Positions 57,928-64,000 of a stretch of 64,000 nucleotides of DNA are shown piece after piece. Every line of letters starts with the position of its first letter. Within the stretch, counting starts at the first letter, position 1. The DNA lies in NCBI GenBank assembly GCA_963668185.1, contig OY764162.1:1-64000 (forward strand), in the 5' to 3' direction. The position numbers were made by a program, and so were the translations under genes. This stretch comes from G963668185 sp963668185. GTDB lineage: Bacteria > Chloroflexota > Dehalococcoidia > Lucifugimonadales > G963668185. A model generated the notes under the pieces. The model did not search any database. It was not told the origin of the DNA and saw nothing but the letters and a program-made list of their open reading frames with translations.

Positions 57928-59490
57928 ATGAACTTCTCCGAATTCCTGACAATCGCGTCGGCCATCGTCCCGGACAGGCCGGCCACAGTGTTCGAAGGCA
58001 GGCGCCAGACGTACGCCGAGTTGCAGGCCAACGTCAACCGTCTGGCCAACGCGCTGTCCGACCTCGGCGTCGGGCCGGGCGACCGGATCGCCATTCTCCA
58101 GGTGAACTGCCCCGAGCACGTCGAGGTCGCGTTCGCCGCGGCAAGGCTGGACGCCGTGTTCGTGCCGCTCAACTTCAGGGCGCGCCCCGAAGAACTCCGC
58201 TTCATGATCAACGACAGCGGCCCCAGGGTCCTGTTCGTGGGCGGCAGGTACACGGAGCTCGTGGCGTCGCTCGGCGGCGGCATCCCGTCGGTGGAGCGCT
58301 TCGTCGGACTGGAAGGGCTGGCCGACAACTGGCACGACTACGGCCGGCTCCTGCAAGGCGCTTCGGACGACGAGCGCTTCCCTGAGGCGGACGCTCACGA
58401 TGTCTGCGTGATCATGTACACGTCGGGCACCACGAGCTTCCCCAAGGGCGTCATGCTCACCCACGACAGCTTCTCGTCCTACATACTCAGCGCCGTCACG
58501 CCTGCGGACCCGGACATCGAGGAGCGGAACATACTCACCGTTCCCCTCTATCACATCGCGGGCGTGCAGTCGCTGATGTCCGCCGTGTACGGCGGCAGGA
58601 CGCTGATCATCCAGCGCCAGTTCCAGCCCGATGAGTGGATGGAGCTGGTGGAGCGCGAGCGCGCAGACCGCGCGATGATGGTCCCGACGATGCTGAAGAT
58701 GCTCATGGACCACGAGGACTTCGGAAGGCGCGACCTCAGCAGCCTAAGGGTGATCACGTACGGCGCCGCTCCCATGCCGTTCGAGACGGTCAGGCGGGCG
58801 GTGGAGGCGTTCCCGGGGACGCAGTTCATAAACGCCTTCGGCCAGACGGAGACGGCGGCCACGATCACGATGCTGCCCCCGGACGACCACGTGCTGACGG
58901 GCTCCGAGGAGGAGGTCGCCACGAAGCTGAAACGGCTTACGTCGATAGGCAAGCCGCTGGACGATGTCGAAGTCCGGATCGTTGACGAGCGCGGACGGAC
59001 GGCGCCCGCCGGCGAGGTTGGCGAGATCGTTGCCCGCGGCGATAGGCTGATGGCCGGGTACTGGGGCCAGGACGACGCGACCCGCGAGACCATCCGCGAC
59101 GGCTGGCTCTACACGGGCGACCTCGGCTACGTGGACGAGGACGGCTACGTCTTCCTAGCGGGCCGGGCCAAGGACTTCATCAAGCGCGGCGGCGAGATGA
59201 TCTCGCCCGAAGAGGTCGAGCAGACGCTGGCAAGCCACCCGAACGTCGAGGAGGCCGCGATCATCGGCGTGCCCGACGACGTCTGGGGCGAGCGCGTACG
59301 GGCCATCGTCGTCCCCAGGGAGGACGGCGCCGTTGAAGAGGCGGAACTGATCGAGTTCTGCCGTCAGAGGCTGGCCAGCTTCAAGAAGCCGGAGTCGGTC
59401 GTCTTCATCGACGAACTGCCCCGCAACGCCCTCGGCAAAGTCCTGAAGCGCGTCCTACTGGAGACCCACGCCACACCCATCGAAGACTAG
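57928..59490 (+). CDS. acyl-CoA synthetase (AMP-forming)
   Basis: A 520-residue ANL superfamily ligase. The P-loop-like MYTSGTTSFPKGVMLTH (about residue 165), the adenine-binding NAFGQTETAA, YTGDLGYVDEDGY, and the hinge FIKRGGEMISPEEVEQ are intact, and the C-terminal Lys is in PRNALGKVLKR. Probably activates a fatty or aromatic acid. Two crotonases upstream fit acyl-CoA metabolism. The phased repeat element B lies in its upstream region. Confidence 0.93.
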   Translation: MNFSEFLTIASAIVPDRPATVFEGRRQTYAELQANVNRLANALSDLGVGPGDRIAILQVNCPEHVEVAFAAARLDAVFVPLNFRARPEELRFMINDSGPRVLFVGGRYTELVASLGGGIPSVERFVGLEGLADNWHDYGRLLQGASDDERFPEADAHDVCVIMYTSGTTSFPKGVMLTHDSFSSYILSAVTPADPDIEERNILTVPLYHIAGVQSLMSAVYGGRTLIIQRQFQPDEWMELVERERADRAMMVPTMLKMLMDHEDFGRRDLSSLRVITYGAAPMPFETVRRAVEAFPGTQFINAFGQTETAATITMLPPDDHVLTGSEEEVATKLKRLTSIGKPLDDVEVRIVDERGRTAPAGEVGEIVARGDRLMAGYWGQDDATRETIRDGWLYTGDLGYVDEDGYVFLAGRAKDFIKRGGEMISPEEVEQTLASHPNVEEAAIIGVPDDVWGERVRAIVVPREDGAVEEAELIEFCRQRLASFKKPESVVFIDELPRNALGKVLKRVLLETHATPIED

Positions 59491-59502
59491 GGCCGCCGTT
59501 CC

Positions 59503-59534
59503 GTTCGTGATGAGCCTGTCGAACCATGAGCGGG
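59503..59534. repeat. dispersed repeat, GAGCCTGTCGAACC type
   Basis: CGTTCGTGATGAGCCTGTCG plus AACCATGAGCGG; related to the copies at 24418 and 25397. Lies between the convergent synthetase and serS genes. Confidence 0.72.
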
Positions 59535-59544
59535 CTGCTGACCG

Positions 59545-60816
59545 CTATTCTACGGGCGCCTCTATGCGGTCGAAGCCGGTGTATGGCCGCAGCGCCTCCG
59601 GGATGACCACCGAGCCGTCCGCTTGCTGGAAGCTCTCCAGGATCGAGATGATGATGCGCGGCAGCGCCGTTCCCGATCCGTTCAGCGTGTGGACGTACCG
59701 GGGCCGGCCGCCCTCGGCCGGCCGGTAGCGGATCGACGCGCGCCGGGCCTGGTAGTCGGTGCAGTTCGAGCAGGAGCTTACCTCCAGCCACTCCCCGCTG
59801 CCCGCCGCCCACGTCTCCACGTCGTAGGTGCGGGCGCTGAGCGCGCCGAGGTCGCCCGTGCACAACTCGATGACGCGGTACGGGAGCCCGAGCCGCCGGC
59901 ACACGTCCTCCGCGTTCGACACGAGGCGCTCCAACTCGGCCTCCGACTCCTCCGGCTCGACGATCTTGTACATCTCGACCTTTTCGAACTGGTGTACCCG
60001 CTTGATGCCGCGCGTGTCGCGCCCTGCCGCCGCCCTCTCCCTGCGGAAGCACGGGGTGTGGGACGCGTAGTTGATGGGCAGCGTCCCGGCCGGGAAGATC
60101 TCGTCCCTGTGCATGGCGGTCAGCGGCACCTCGGCAGTTGGGACCAGCCATAGGCCGTCCTCGTCGTCGTGGTACATCGTGTCGGCGAACTTGGGAAGCT
60201 GGCCGCTGACCCTGGCCGTGTCCTCCAGCACGAGCGCCGGGGGATAGACCTCCTCGTACCCGTTCACGGTCGTGTGCAGGTCGATCATCCACGAGATCAG
60301 CGCACGCTGCAGCTTCGCTCCTTTGCCCCTCAGCACGTAGAACCTGGAGCCGGAGAGCTTCACCCCCCGTTCGAAGTCTATGATGCCGAGCTTCTCTCCC
60401 AGATCCCAGTGAGGCAGCGGCTCGAAGTCGAACGCGTACGGCTCTCCAACCTGTCGCACAACGACGTTTTCCTCTTCGCCGGCCCCGTCAGGGGAGTGCT
60501 CGCTGGGGAGGTTCGGGATGTCAAGCAACAGTGCTTCAAGCTGCTCTTCGACGTTGCGGAGGCCCTGCTCCAGATCGCGAATGCGCCCGCGCACCTGGCG
60601 CATCTCCTCGATCAGTTCCGGCGTGCGCTCCTGGCTGTTGCTCAGCCGGCGGCTCGTCTCGTTGGCCCGAGCGCGGAGTTCGTCCGCCTCTCTGATGGTC
60701 GCGCGGCGTTCGGCGTCCAATTGCAGAACCCGGTCGATGGGCGCATCCTCGCCCCGGCGGGCGAGCGCGTCGCGCACCAGGTCCGGTTCCCGTCGGATGA
60801 GTTCGATGTTGAGCAT
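59545..60816 (-). CDS. serS: serine-tRNA ligase
   Basis: Class II aminoacyl-tRNA synthetase. The 423 residues begin MLNIELIRREPDLVRDALARRGED, followed by the long tRNA-binding coiled coil (about 30-100). Motif 2 (FRRERAAAGRDTRGIKRVHQFEKVEMYKI) and motif 3 (NGSGTALPRIIISILE) are intact, with TAEVPLTAMHRDEI for serine. A long hairpin lies in the leader at 60846-60881. Confidence 0.97.
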   Translation of the reverse strand: MLNIELIRREPDLVRDALARRGEDAPIDRVLQLDAERRATIREADELRARANETSRRLSNSQERTPELIEEMRQVRGRIRDLEQGLRNVEEQLEALLLDIPNLPSEHSPDGAGEEENVVVRQVGEPYAFDFEPLPHWDLGEKLGIIDFERGVKLSGSRFYVLRGKGAKLQRALISWMIDLHTTVNGYEEVYPPALVLEDTARVSGQLPKFADTMYHDDEDGLWLVPTAEVPLTAMHRDEIFPAGTLPINYASHTPCFRRERAAAGRDTRGIKRVHQFEKVEMYKIVEPEESEAELERLVSNAEDVCRRLGLPYRVIELCTGDLGALSARTYDVETWAAGSGEWLEVSSCSNCTDYQARRASIRYRPAEGGRPRYVHTLNGSGTALPRIIISILESFQQADGSVVIPEALRPYTGFDRIEAPVE

Positions 60817-60845
60817 AACGGCGTCCCGCGGCGAGATTTGACTGC

Positions 60846-60881
60846 GGGCGTGCCGTACTCTCGAATGAGAGCGGCACGCCC
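60846..60881 (-). terminator. long hairpin between the SelA-like gene and serS
   Basis: GGGCGTGCCG with CGGCACGCCC (10 pairs), then CTCTC-GAAT-GAGAG inside, with a two-base bulge. It lies 10 bases after the stop of the SelA-like gene and about 30 bases before serS. There is no T run, so it could be a Rho-assisted terminator or a serS leader structure. Confidence 0.5.
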
Positions 60882-60891
60882 GGTCGCTCGC

Positions 60892-62016
60892 CTAGAGGAT
60901 CTCTCGCATCCTCTCAGCTACAAGCGTCTCCTGGCCTGGCTTGAGCGTGCGCATACTCAGCACCATGCCTCCGGGACGGTCTCCAAAATCTTCGGTAGAG
61001 TTGGCCCAGACGCTCGGCGTTCCGTTTCTCATCTCGTCCAGCACCTGGTGGGCCGTCTTCCCCACCACTTCAGGATCGACGTGGAGAACCAAGCTGTCCG
61101 TGGGGCCGTCACCTGCGTGCTCGAATGAAATGCCCGGAATGCCCGCGAGTTGGCTCCGAAGATTGGATAGCTGGACTTCGTATGCGGCGAAACGGTCTTC
61201 GTGGTTCATCGTGAGCCAGCGCCTCAGGGCCGCGTAAACCGCGACCACGGACTGCCGGTCCAGCTTCATGGTCCGCGCGAAGTTTCGCGCCGTTGTGGAC
61301 TCGAAGTTGATGAAGCTGTTCAGCCTCGCCGCCGCGACGTACTCCTTCTTCCCTGAGAGCACGCCGCTTGCGTTCACCGCGCCGAAGTACTTGGCGCCGT
61401 AAGCGACAAGGTCCGCCCCCATGTCAGCGTACTTGGACAGGTTCTCGGTTGGGTACACCTGGCCCGCGGCGTCCACGATGACCGGAATGCCCTTGCCGTG
61501 AGCGATCTCGATTACCTGCTCGATCGACAGGCAGCCCGGGCTGTCGCCGGGGGCAAGGTAATGGATCCCGGCCGTGCCTGGGCCTATCGCCTCTTCCAGG
61601 TGCTCAGGCCTGGTCCCGTCTTCGCCGCCGATCTCGATCAGCTTGCCCCCTGCGGCAGTGATGCAGCGGTCGTACTTGACGCGAAGCTGGCGTTGTATGA
61701 GGAACTCGTTGCGCATCCCCGTGGTGTCGGGAATCCGGTCGATCTTGTCCTCGTCGGCGCCGGTCATGATGCCTGCCGCTCCGACGGCTAGCGCGGCTGA
61801 AGCGCCCGACGTGATGAGCGCGGCTTCCGCGCCAAGCAGCTCCGCGACCTTCTCGCTGGCGGAGTCAATCAGTTCGCTCATGTCCACGTAGTAGTCGTCT
61901 AGCTCGGCCATAGCTTCCCGGACTTCCGGGGCAGGTTCGTTCCCACCCAATAGAGTCCGGTTTCCGCAAGCGTTAAGTACGCGTCGGACTTCCAAGTCGT
62001 CCCAGATGCTTGCCAT
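60892..62016 (-). CDS. SelA/DgaE-like PLP-dependent enzyme
   Basis: A 374-residue fold type I PLP protein: MASIWDDLEVRRVLNACGNRTLLGGN, ITSGASAALAVGAAGIMTGADEDKI, PVIVDAAGQVYPTENLSKYADMGADLVAYGAKYFGAVNASGVLSGKKEYV with the PLP Lys region. The family includes selenocysteine synthase and D-glucosaminate-6-phosphate ammonia-lyase. No selB, selC or selD is in the window, so a sugar acid lyase or an unknown lyase is more likely. GAAGGAGAACAC precedes the ATG. Confidence 0.85.
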   Translation of the reverse strand: MASIWDDLEVRRVLNACGNRTLLGGNEPAPEVREAMAELDDYYVDMSELIDSASEKVAELLGAEAALITSGASAALAVGAAGIMTGADEDKIDRIPDTTGMRNEFLIQRQLRVKYDRCITAAGGKLIEIGGEDGTRPEHLEEAIGPGTAGIHYLAPGDSPGCLSIEQVIEIAHGKGIPVIVDAAGQVYPTENLSKYADMGADLVAYGAKYFGAVNASGVLSGKKEYVAAARLNSFINFESTTARNFARTMKLDRQSVVAVYAALRRWLTMNHEDRFAAYEVQLSNLRSQLAGIPGISFEHAGDGPTDSLVLHVDPEVVGKTAHQVLDEMRNGTPSVWANSTEDFGDRPGGMVLSMRTLKPGQETLVAERMREIL

Positions 62017-62151
62017 GTGTTCTCCTTCCACGCCGTACGCATGAACTGGCGCAGGTGCTCCAATCATTCTATTCACCGCTTCCGCGCTTGCGCAACAATC
62101 ACGCTGCCTCGCTCTCTGCGCTATCCGGCACTTGGCCGGCTGCTGCTGCGC

Positions 62152-62157
62152 TATAAT
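62152..62157 (+). promoter_or_regulatory. -10 hexamer TATAAT before ccmH
   Basis: About 90 bases before the chosen ccmH start and 11 bases before another ATG (62168). No strong -35 is seen. Confidence 0.5.
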
Positions 62158-62245
62158 GACACGCCCTATGTCCGTACAGGCGACCTCCGCCAAGCCTCCC
62201 TCAGCGTTTTCAAGGTCTAACGCCACCTTGCTATCGTTCAAGGCC

Positions 62246-62803
62246 ATGCGGGCCCGCAGACGATTGCCGAAGATACACGCCGTCATCGCCCTGATTCTGC
62301 TGGTTGGCGCGCTGGCAGTGGCGGCCTGCGTTCCGTCGCAGGACGCGCCGCTTATCGAGCAGCGCGCCCAGCGATTGAACGAAACGATAATGTGCCCCGT
62401 CTGCCCGGGCGAATCGATCGACCAGTCGCAGAACATGCTGGCGGCGCAGATGCGGGGCGTAGTCGATGAGAAGCTGTCCGAGGGCTGGTCGGACGAGCAG
62501 ATCAGGGAGTACTTCGTAGAGCGGTACGGTCCCAGCGTGTTGCTCGAACCGCCCAGCGAGGGCTTCGACCTATTGGCCTGGACGCTTCCGGCAGTTCTGG
62601 TTGCCGCCGCAGGGGTCGCGCTGTTCATCGCCCTGCGAACCATGACGAGAAGCCGGCCCACCGGACTGGAAGACGACGGCGACGCCACGCTGCCAGACGA
62701 AGAGTTCGCCCGATACACGCGCCTTGTCCAGGAAGCGGTCGATGGGGCTGAAGGAGGCCGGCCTTCGGAATCGTCAGGCGCCGGAAAGAGCGCCCAATCC
62801 TGA
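62246..62803 (+). CDS. ccmH: cytochrome c maturation protein CcmH
   Basis: A 185-residue thiol protein that helps keep apocytochrome c reduced for haem ligation outside the membrane. The N-terminal signal MRARRRLPKIHAVIALILLVGALAVAACVP could be a lipoprotein signal (V-A-A-C). The redox motif is MCPVCPGESIDQSQNMLAAQMR, then GWSDEQIREYFVERYGPSVLLEPP, and a C-terminal membrane helix (LLAWTLPAVLVAAAGVALFIAL). ATG 62246 gives the best signal; ATG 62168 is possible. It is followed by ccmF 26 bases later. Confidence 0.88.
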   Translation: MRARRRLPKIHAVIALILLVGALAVAACVPSQDAPLIEQRAQRLNETIMCPVCPGESIDQSQNMLAAQMRGVVDEKLSEGWSDEQIREYFVERYGPSVLLEPPSEGFDLLAWTLPAVLVAAAGVALFIALRTMTRSRPTGLEDDGDATLPDEEFARYTRLVQEAVDGAEGGRPSESSGAGKSAQS

Positions 62804-62829
62804 GACCGTCCGGCCTACTGGAGTAACCG

Positions 62830-64000
62830 TTGATTGTCGATACCGGCTACGTCGCCCTGCCAATTGCGCTTCTGGCGGCAGGCTACTCAATCGCAGGTTC
62901 GTTCATCGGCATCCGGCTCAGGCTGCCTGAGCTGGTCGCCAGCGCGCGATACGCGCTGTACACGATTCCGATCCTGCTCCTGGTCTCCACGGCAAGCCTG
63001 ACTTACGCCTTCGTTACCGCCGACTTCTCCGTCCGGTACGTTGCCGAGAACAGCAACCTTGCCATGCCCAAGGCGTACACGTGGGTGGCCTTTTACGCGG
63101 GCAACGCCGGCTCCCTGCTCTGGCTCGCGCTGGTGCTTTCGATCCTGACCGCCGTTGCCGTGAAGATGATCCGGGGCAGGCTTCCGTACACCACGCCCTA
63201 TGCCGCCGGCATCATGGCGATGGTGCTGGCGTTCTTCCTAGGCGTCATCGTCTTCCTGGCCAATCCGCTGGAACGGCTGCCGGTCACGCCGGCGGACGGC
63301 CAGGGCATCAATCCGTTGCTCGTGCACTTCGGAATGTTCATCCACCCGCCGGTCCAGATGACGGGCCTCGTCTCCGTGGCGATCCCGTTCAGCATAGCCT
63401 TGGGCGCGTTGGTCGCGAGAAGCGGCGGCAGGGACGCCTGGGTTGACCTGGGCCGCACGTGGGCCATGATTTCGTGGACCATACTGACCCTGGGACTGAT
63501 GCTGGGTTCGTGGTGGGCCTACACGATCTTGGGCTGGGGCGGCTACTGGGCATGGGACCCGGTAGAGAACTCGGCGCTGATGCCCTGGCTCGCAATGACC
63601 GCGTTCGTTCACTCGATAATGGTGCAGAAGCGGCGCGGCATGTTCCGCATGTGGAACATGGTCCTGATCATCGTAGGCTTCACGATGGCCCAGATGGGGA
63701 TGTTCATCAACCGAGGCGGGCCGGTGCCGTCGGTCCACTCCTTCGCGCAGTCCACGATGGGCTGGCTGTTCCTGTTCTTCATGGCCTTCACGCTCGCCGC
63801 CAGTCTTATCGCGTTCGTGTGGCGTCTCGACTCGCTGAAGAGCAGCCGCGGCCTGGACTCCATGGTCTCCAGGGAGAGCGCGTTTCTAGCTCAGAACGTG
63901 CTGTTCCTAGCCGTGGCGTTCATCACGCTCTGGGGCACGATCTACCCCGTGTTCTCAGAAGCCGCGCAAGACGTAACGGTCACCGTGGGCGCCCCGTTCT
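62830..64000 (+). CDS. ccmF: cytochrome c haem lyase subunit CcmF (3' end outside window)
   Basis: At least 390 codons from TTG 62830, six bases after GGAG, open to the right edge. Many membrane segments are seen. The haem-handling WWD-type region LGSWWAYTILGWGGYWAWDPVENSALMPWLAMTAFVHS is complete, and LVHFGMFIHPPVQMTG carries a conserved His. It is part of system I (Ccm) maturation; remaining ccm genes presumably lie to the right. Confidence 0.94.
   Translation, partial: MIVDTGYVALPIALLAAGYSIAGSFIGIRLRLPELVASARYALYTIPILLLVSTASLTYAFVTADFSVRYVAENSNLAMPKAYTWVAFYAGNAGSLLWLALVLSILTAVAVKMIRGRLPYTTPYAAGIMAMVLAFFLGVIVFLANPLERLPVTPADGQGINPLLVHFGMFIHPPVQMTGLVSVAIPFSIALGALVARSGGRDAWVDLGRTWAMISWTILTLGLMLGSWWAYTILGWGGYWAWDPVENSALMPWLAMTAFVHSIMVQKRRGMFRMWNMVLIIVGFTMAQMGMFINRGGPVPSVHSFAQSTMGWLFLFFMAFTLAASLIAFVWRLDSLKSSRGLDSMVSRESAFLAQNVLFLAVAFITLWGTIYPVFSEAAQDVTVTVGAPF

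Noticed and set aside
60892..62016. Selenocysteine synthase selA
   Set aside because: Only family-level similarity; no selB, selC or selD in the window and the active-site segment differs from the usual SelA form.

Overview
This is a GC-rich, densely coded stretch of a bacterial chromosome with no rRNA or tRNA gene that I can see. The gene set points to Chloroflexota, most likely a Dehalococcoidia/SAR202-type lineage: HadA/HadB-type dehydratase genes beside plsX, fabG and a FabL-type enoyl reductase, an F420-type (DDN-like) oxidoreductase, an elongation factor P with an unusual tip loop, and system I cytochrome c maturation genes. The taxonomic placement is inference from gene content, not from a search.

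Layout. 1-5149: partial GIY-YIG gene, fmt, a low-GC TylF-type methyltransferase, dinB, then aroQ and an M24 peptidase. 5309-9073: efp, xseA, xseB, a PHP phosphoesterase and a rhomboid protease, closely packed. 9431-11148: a truncated-looking formyltransferase and a SodC-like protein. 11169-15737 (minus): tig-clpP-clpX and a DAHP synthase with an attenuator-like leader. 15944-17074: a complete IS481-type insertion sequence. 17149-20175: MBL hydrolase, two-domain DDN-like protein, NTF2-like protein, SDR. 20403-25325 (minus): moxR, DUF58, two VWA genes, and an HtrA-like protease. 25326-27212: an island-like stretch with a folded-RNA candidate, a collagen-repeat lipoprotein protease and an unusual phased repeat. 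27213-28639: A-type Fe-S carrier and YgfZ. 28629-34551 (minus): fatty acid synthesis operon ending with fabL, fed from a CPA2 antiporter. 35033-48105: PAC2, Nudix, GNAT, folC, fabF, nhaA, BNR-repeat protein, mutL, HAD-NYN pair, threonine dehydratase, pyrD. 48221-57514: an unknown protein, ribokinase, Cof phosphatase, fhs, GcvT-like protein, PfkB kinase, two crotonases flanking a retropepsin-like gene, and a VOC protein. 57928-64000: acyl-CoA synthetase, serS, a SelA-like PLP enzyme, ccmH and the start of ccmF.

How genes work together. HadA/HadB-like, PlsX, FabG, FabL and (separately) FabF supply most steps of type II fatty acid elongation and the link to phospholipid synthesis. Tig, ClpP and ClpX form a folding and degradation unit. 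The A-type carrier and YgfZ belong to Fe-S cluster assembly. Fhs, GcvT-like, FolC and Fmt touch folate one-carbon metabolism. XseA and XseB are the two subunits of exonuclease VII. CcmH and CcmF act in haem attachment to cytochrome c.

The most notable non-genic structures are: four copies of a 112-114 bp non-autonomous element with inverted ends and 8-bp target duplications; two related intergenic elements (near 26833-27043 and 57552-57804) carrying seven short units at 9-11 bp spacing plus inverted units at 10 bp spacing; a potential three-way-junction RNA at 25608-25711; a terminator-type leader before the DAHP synthase gene; several perfect operator-like palindromes; and a 22-bp direct repeat that brackets the retropepsin-like gene. 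Dispersed palindromic repeats of at least two further families lie mainly at gene ends.
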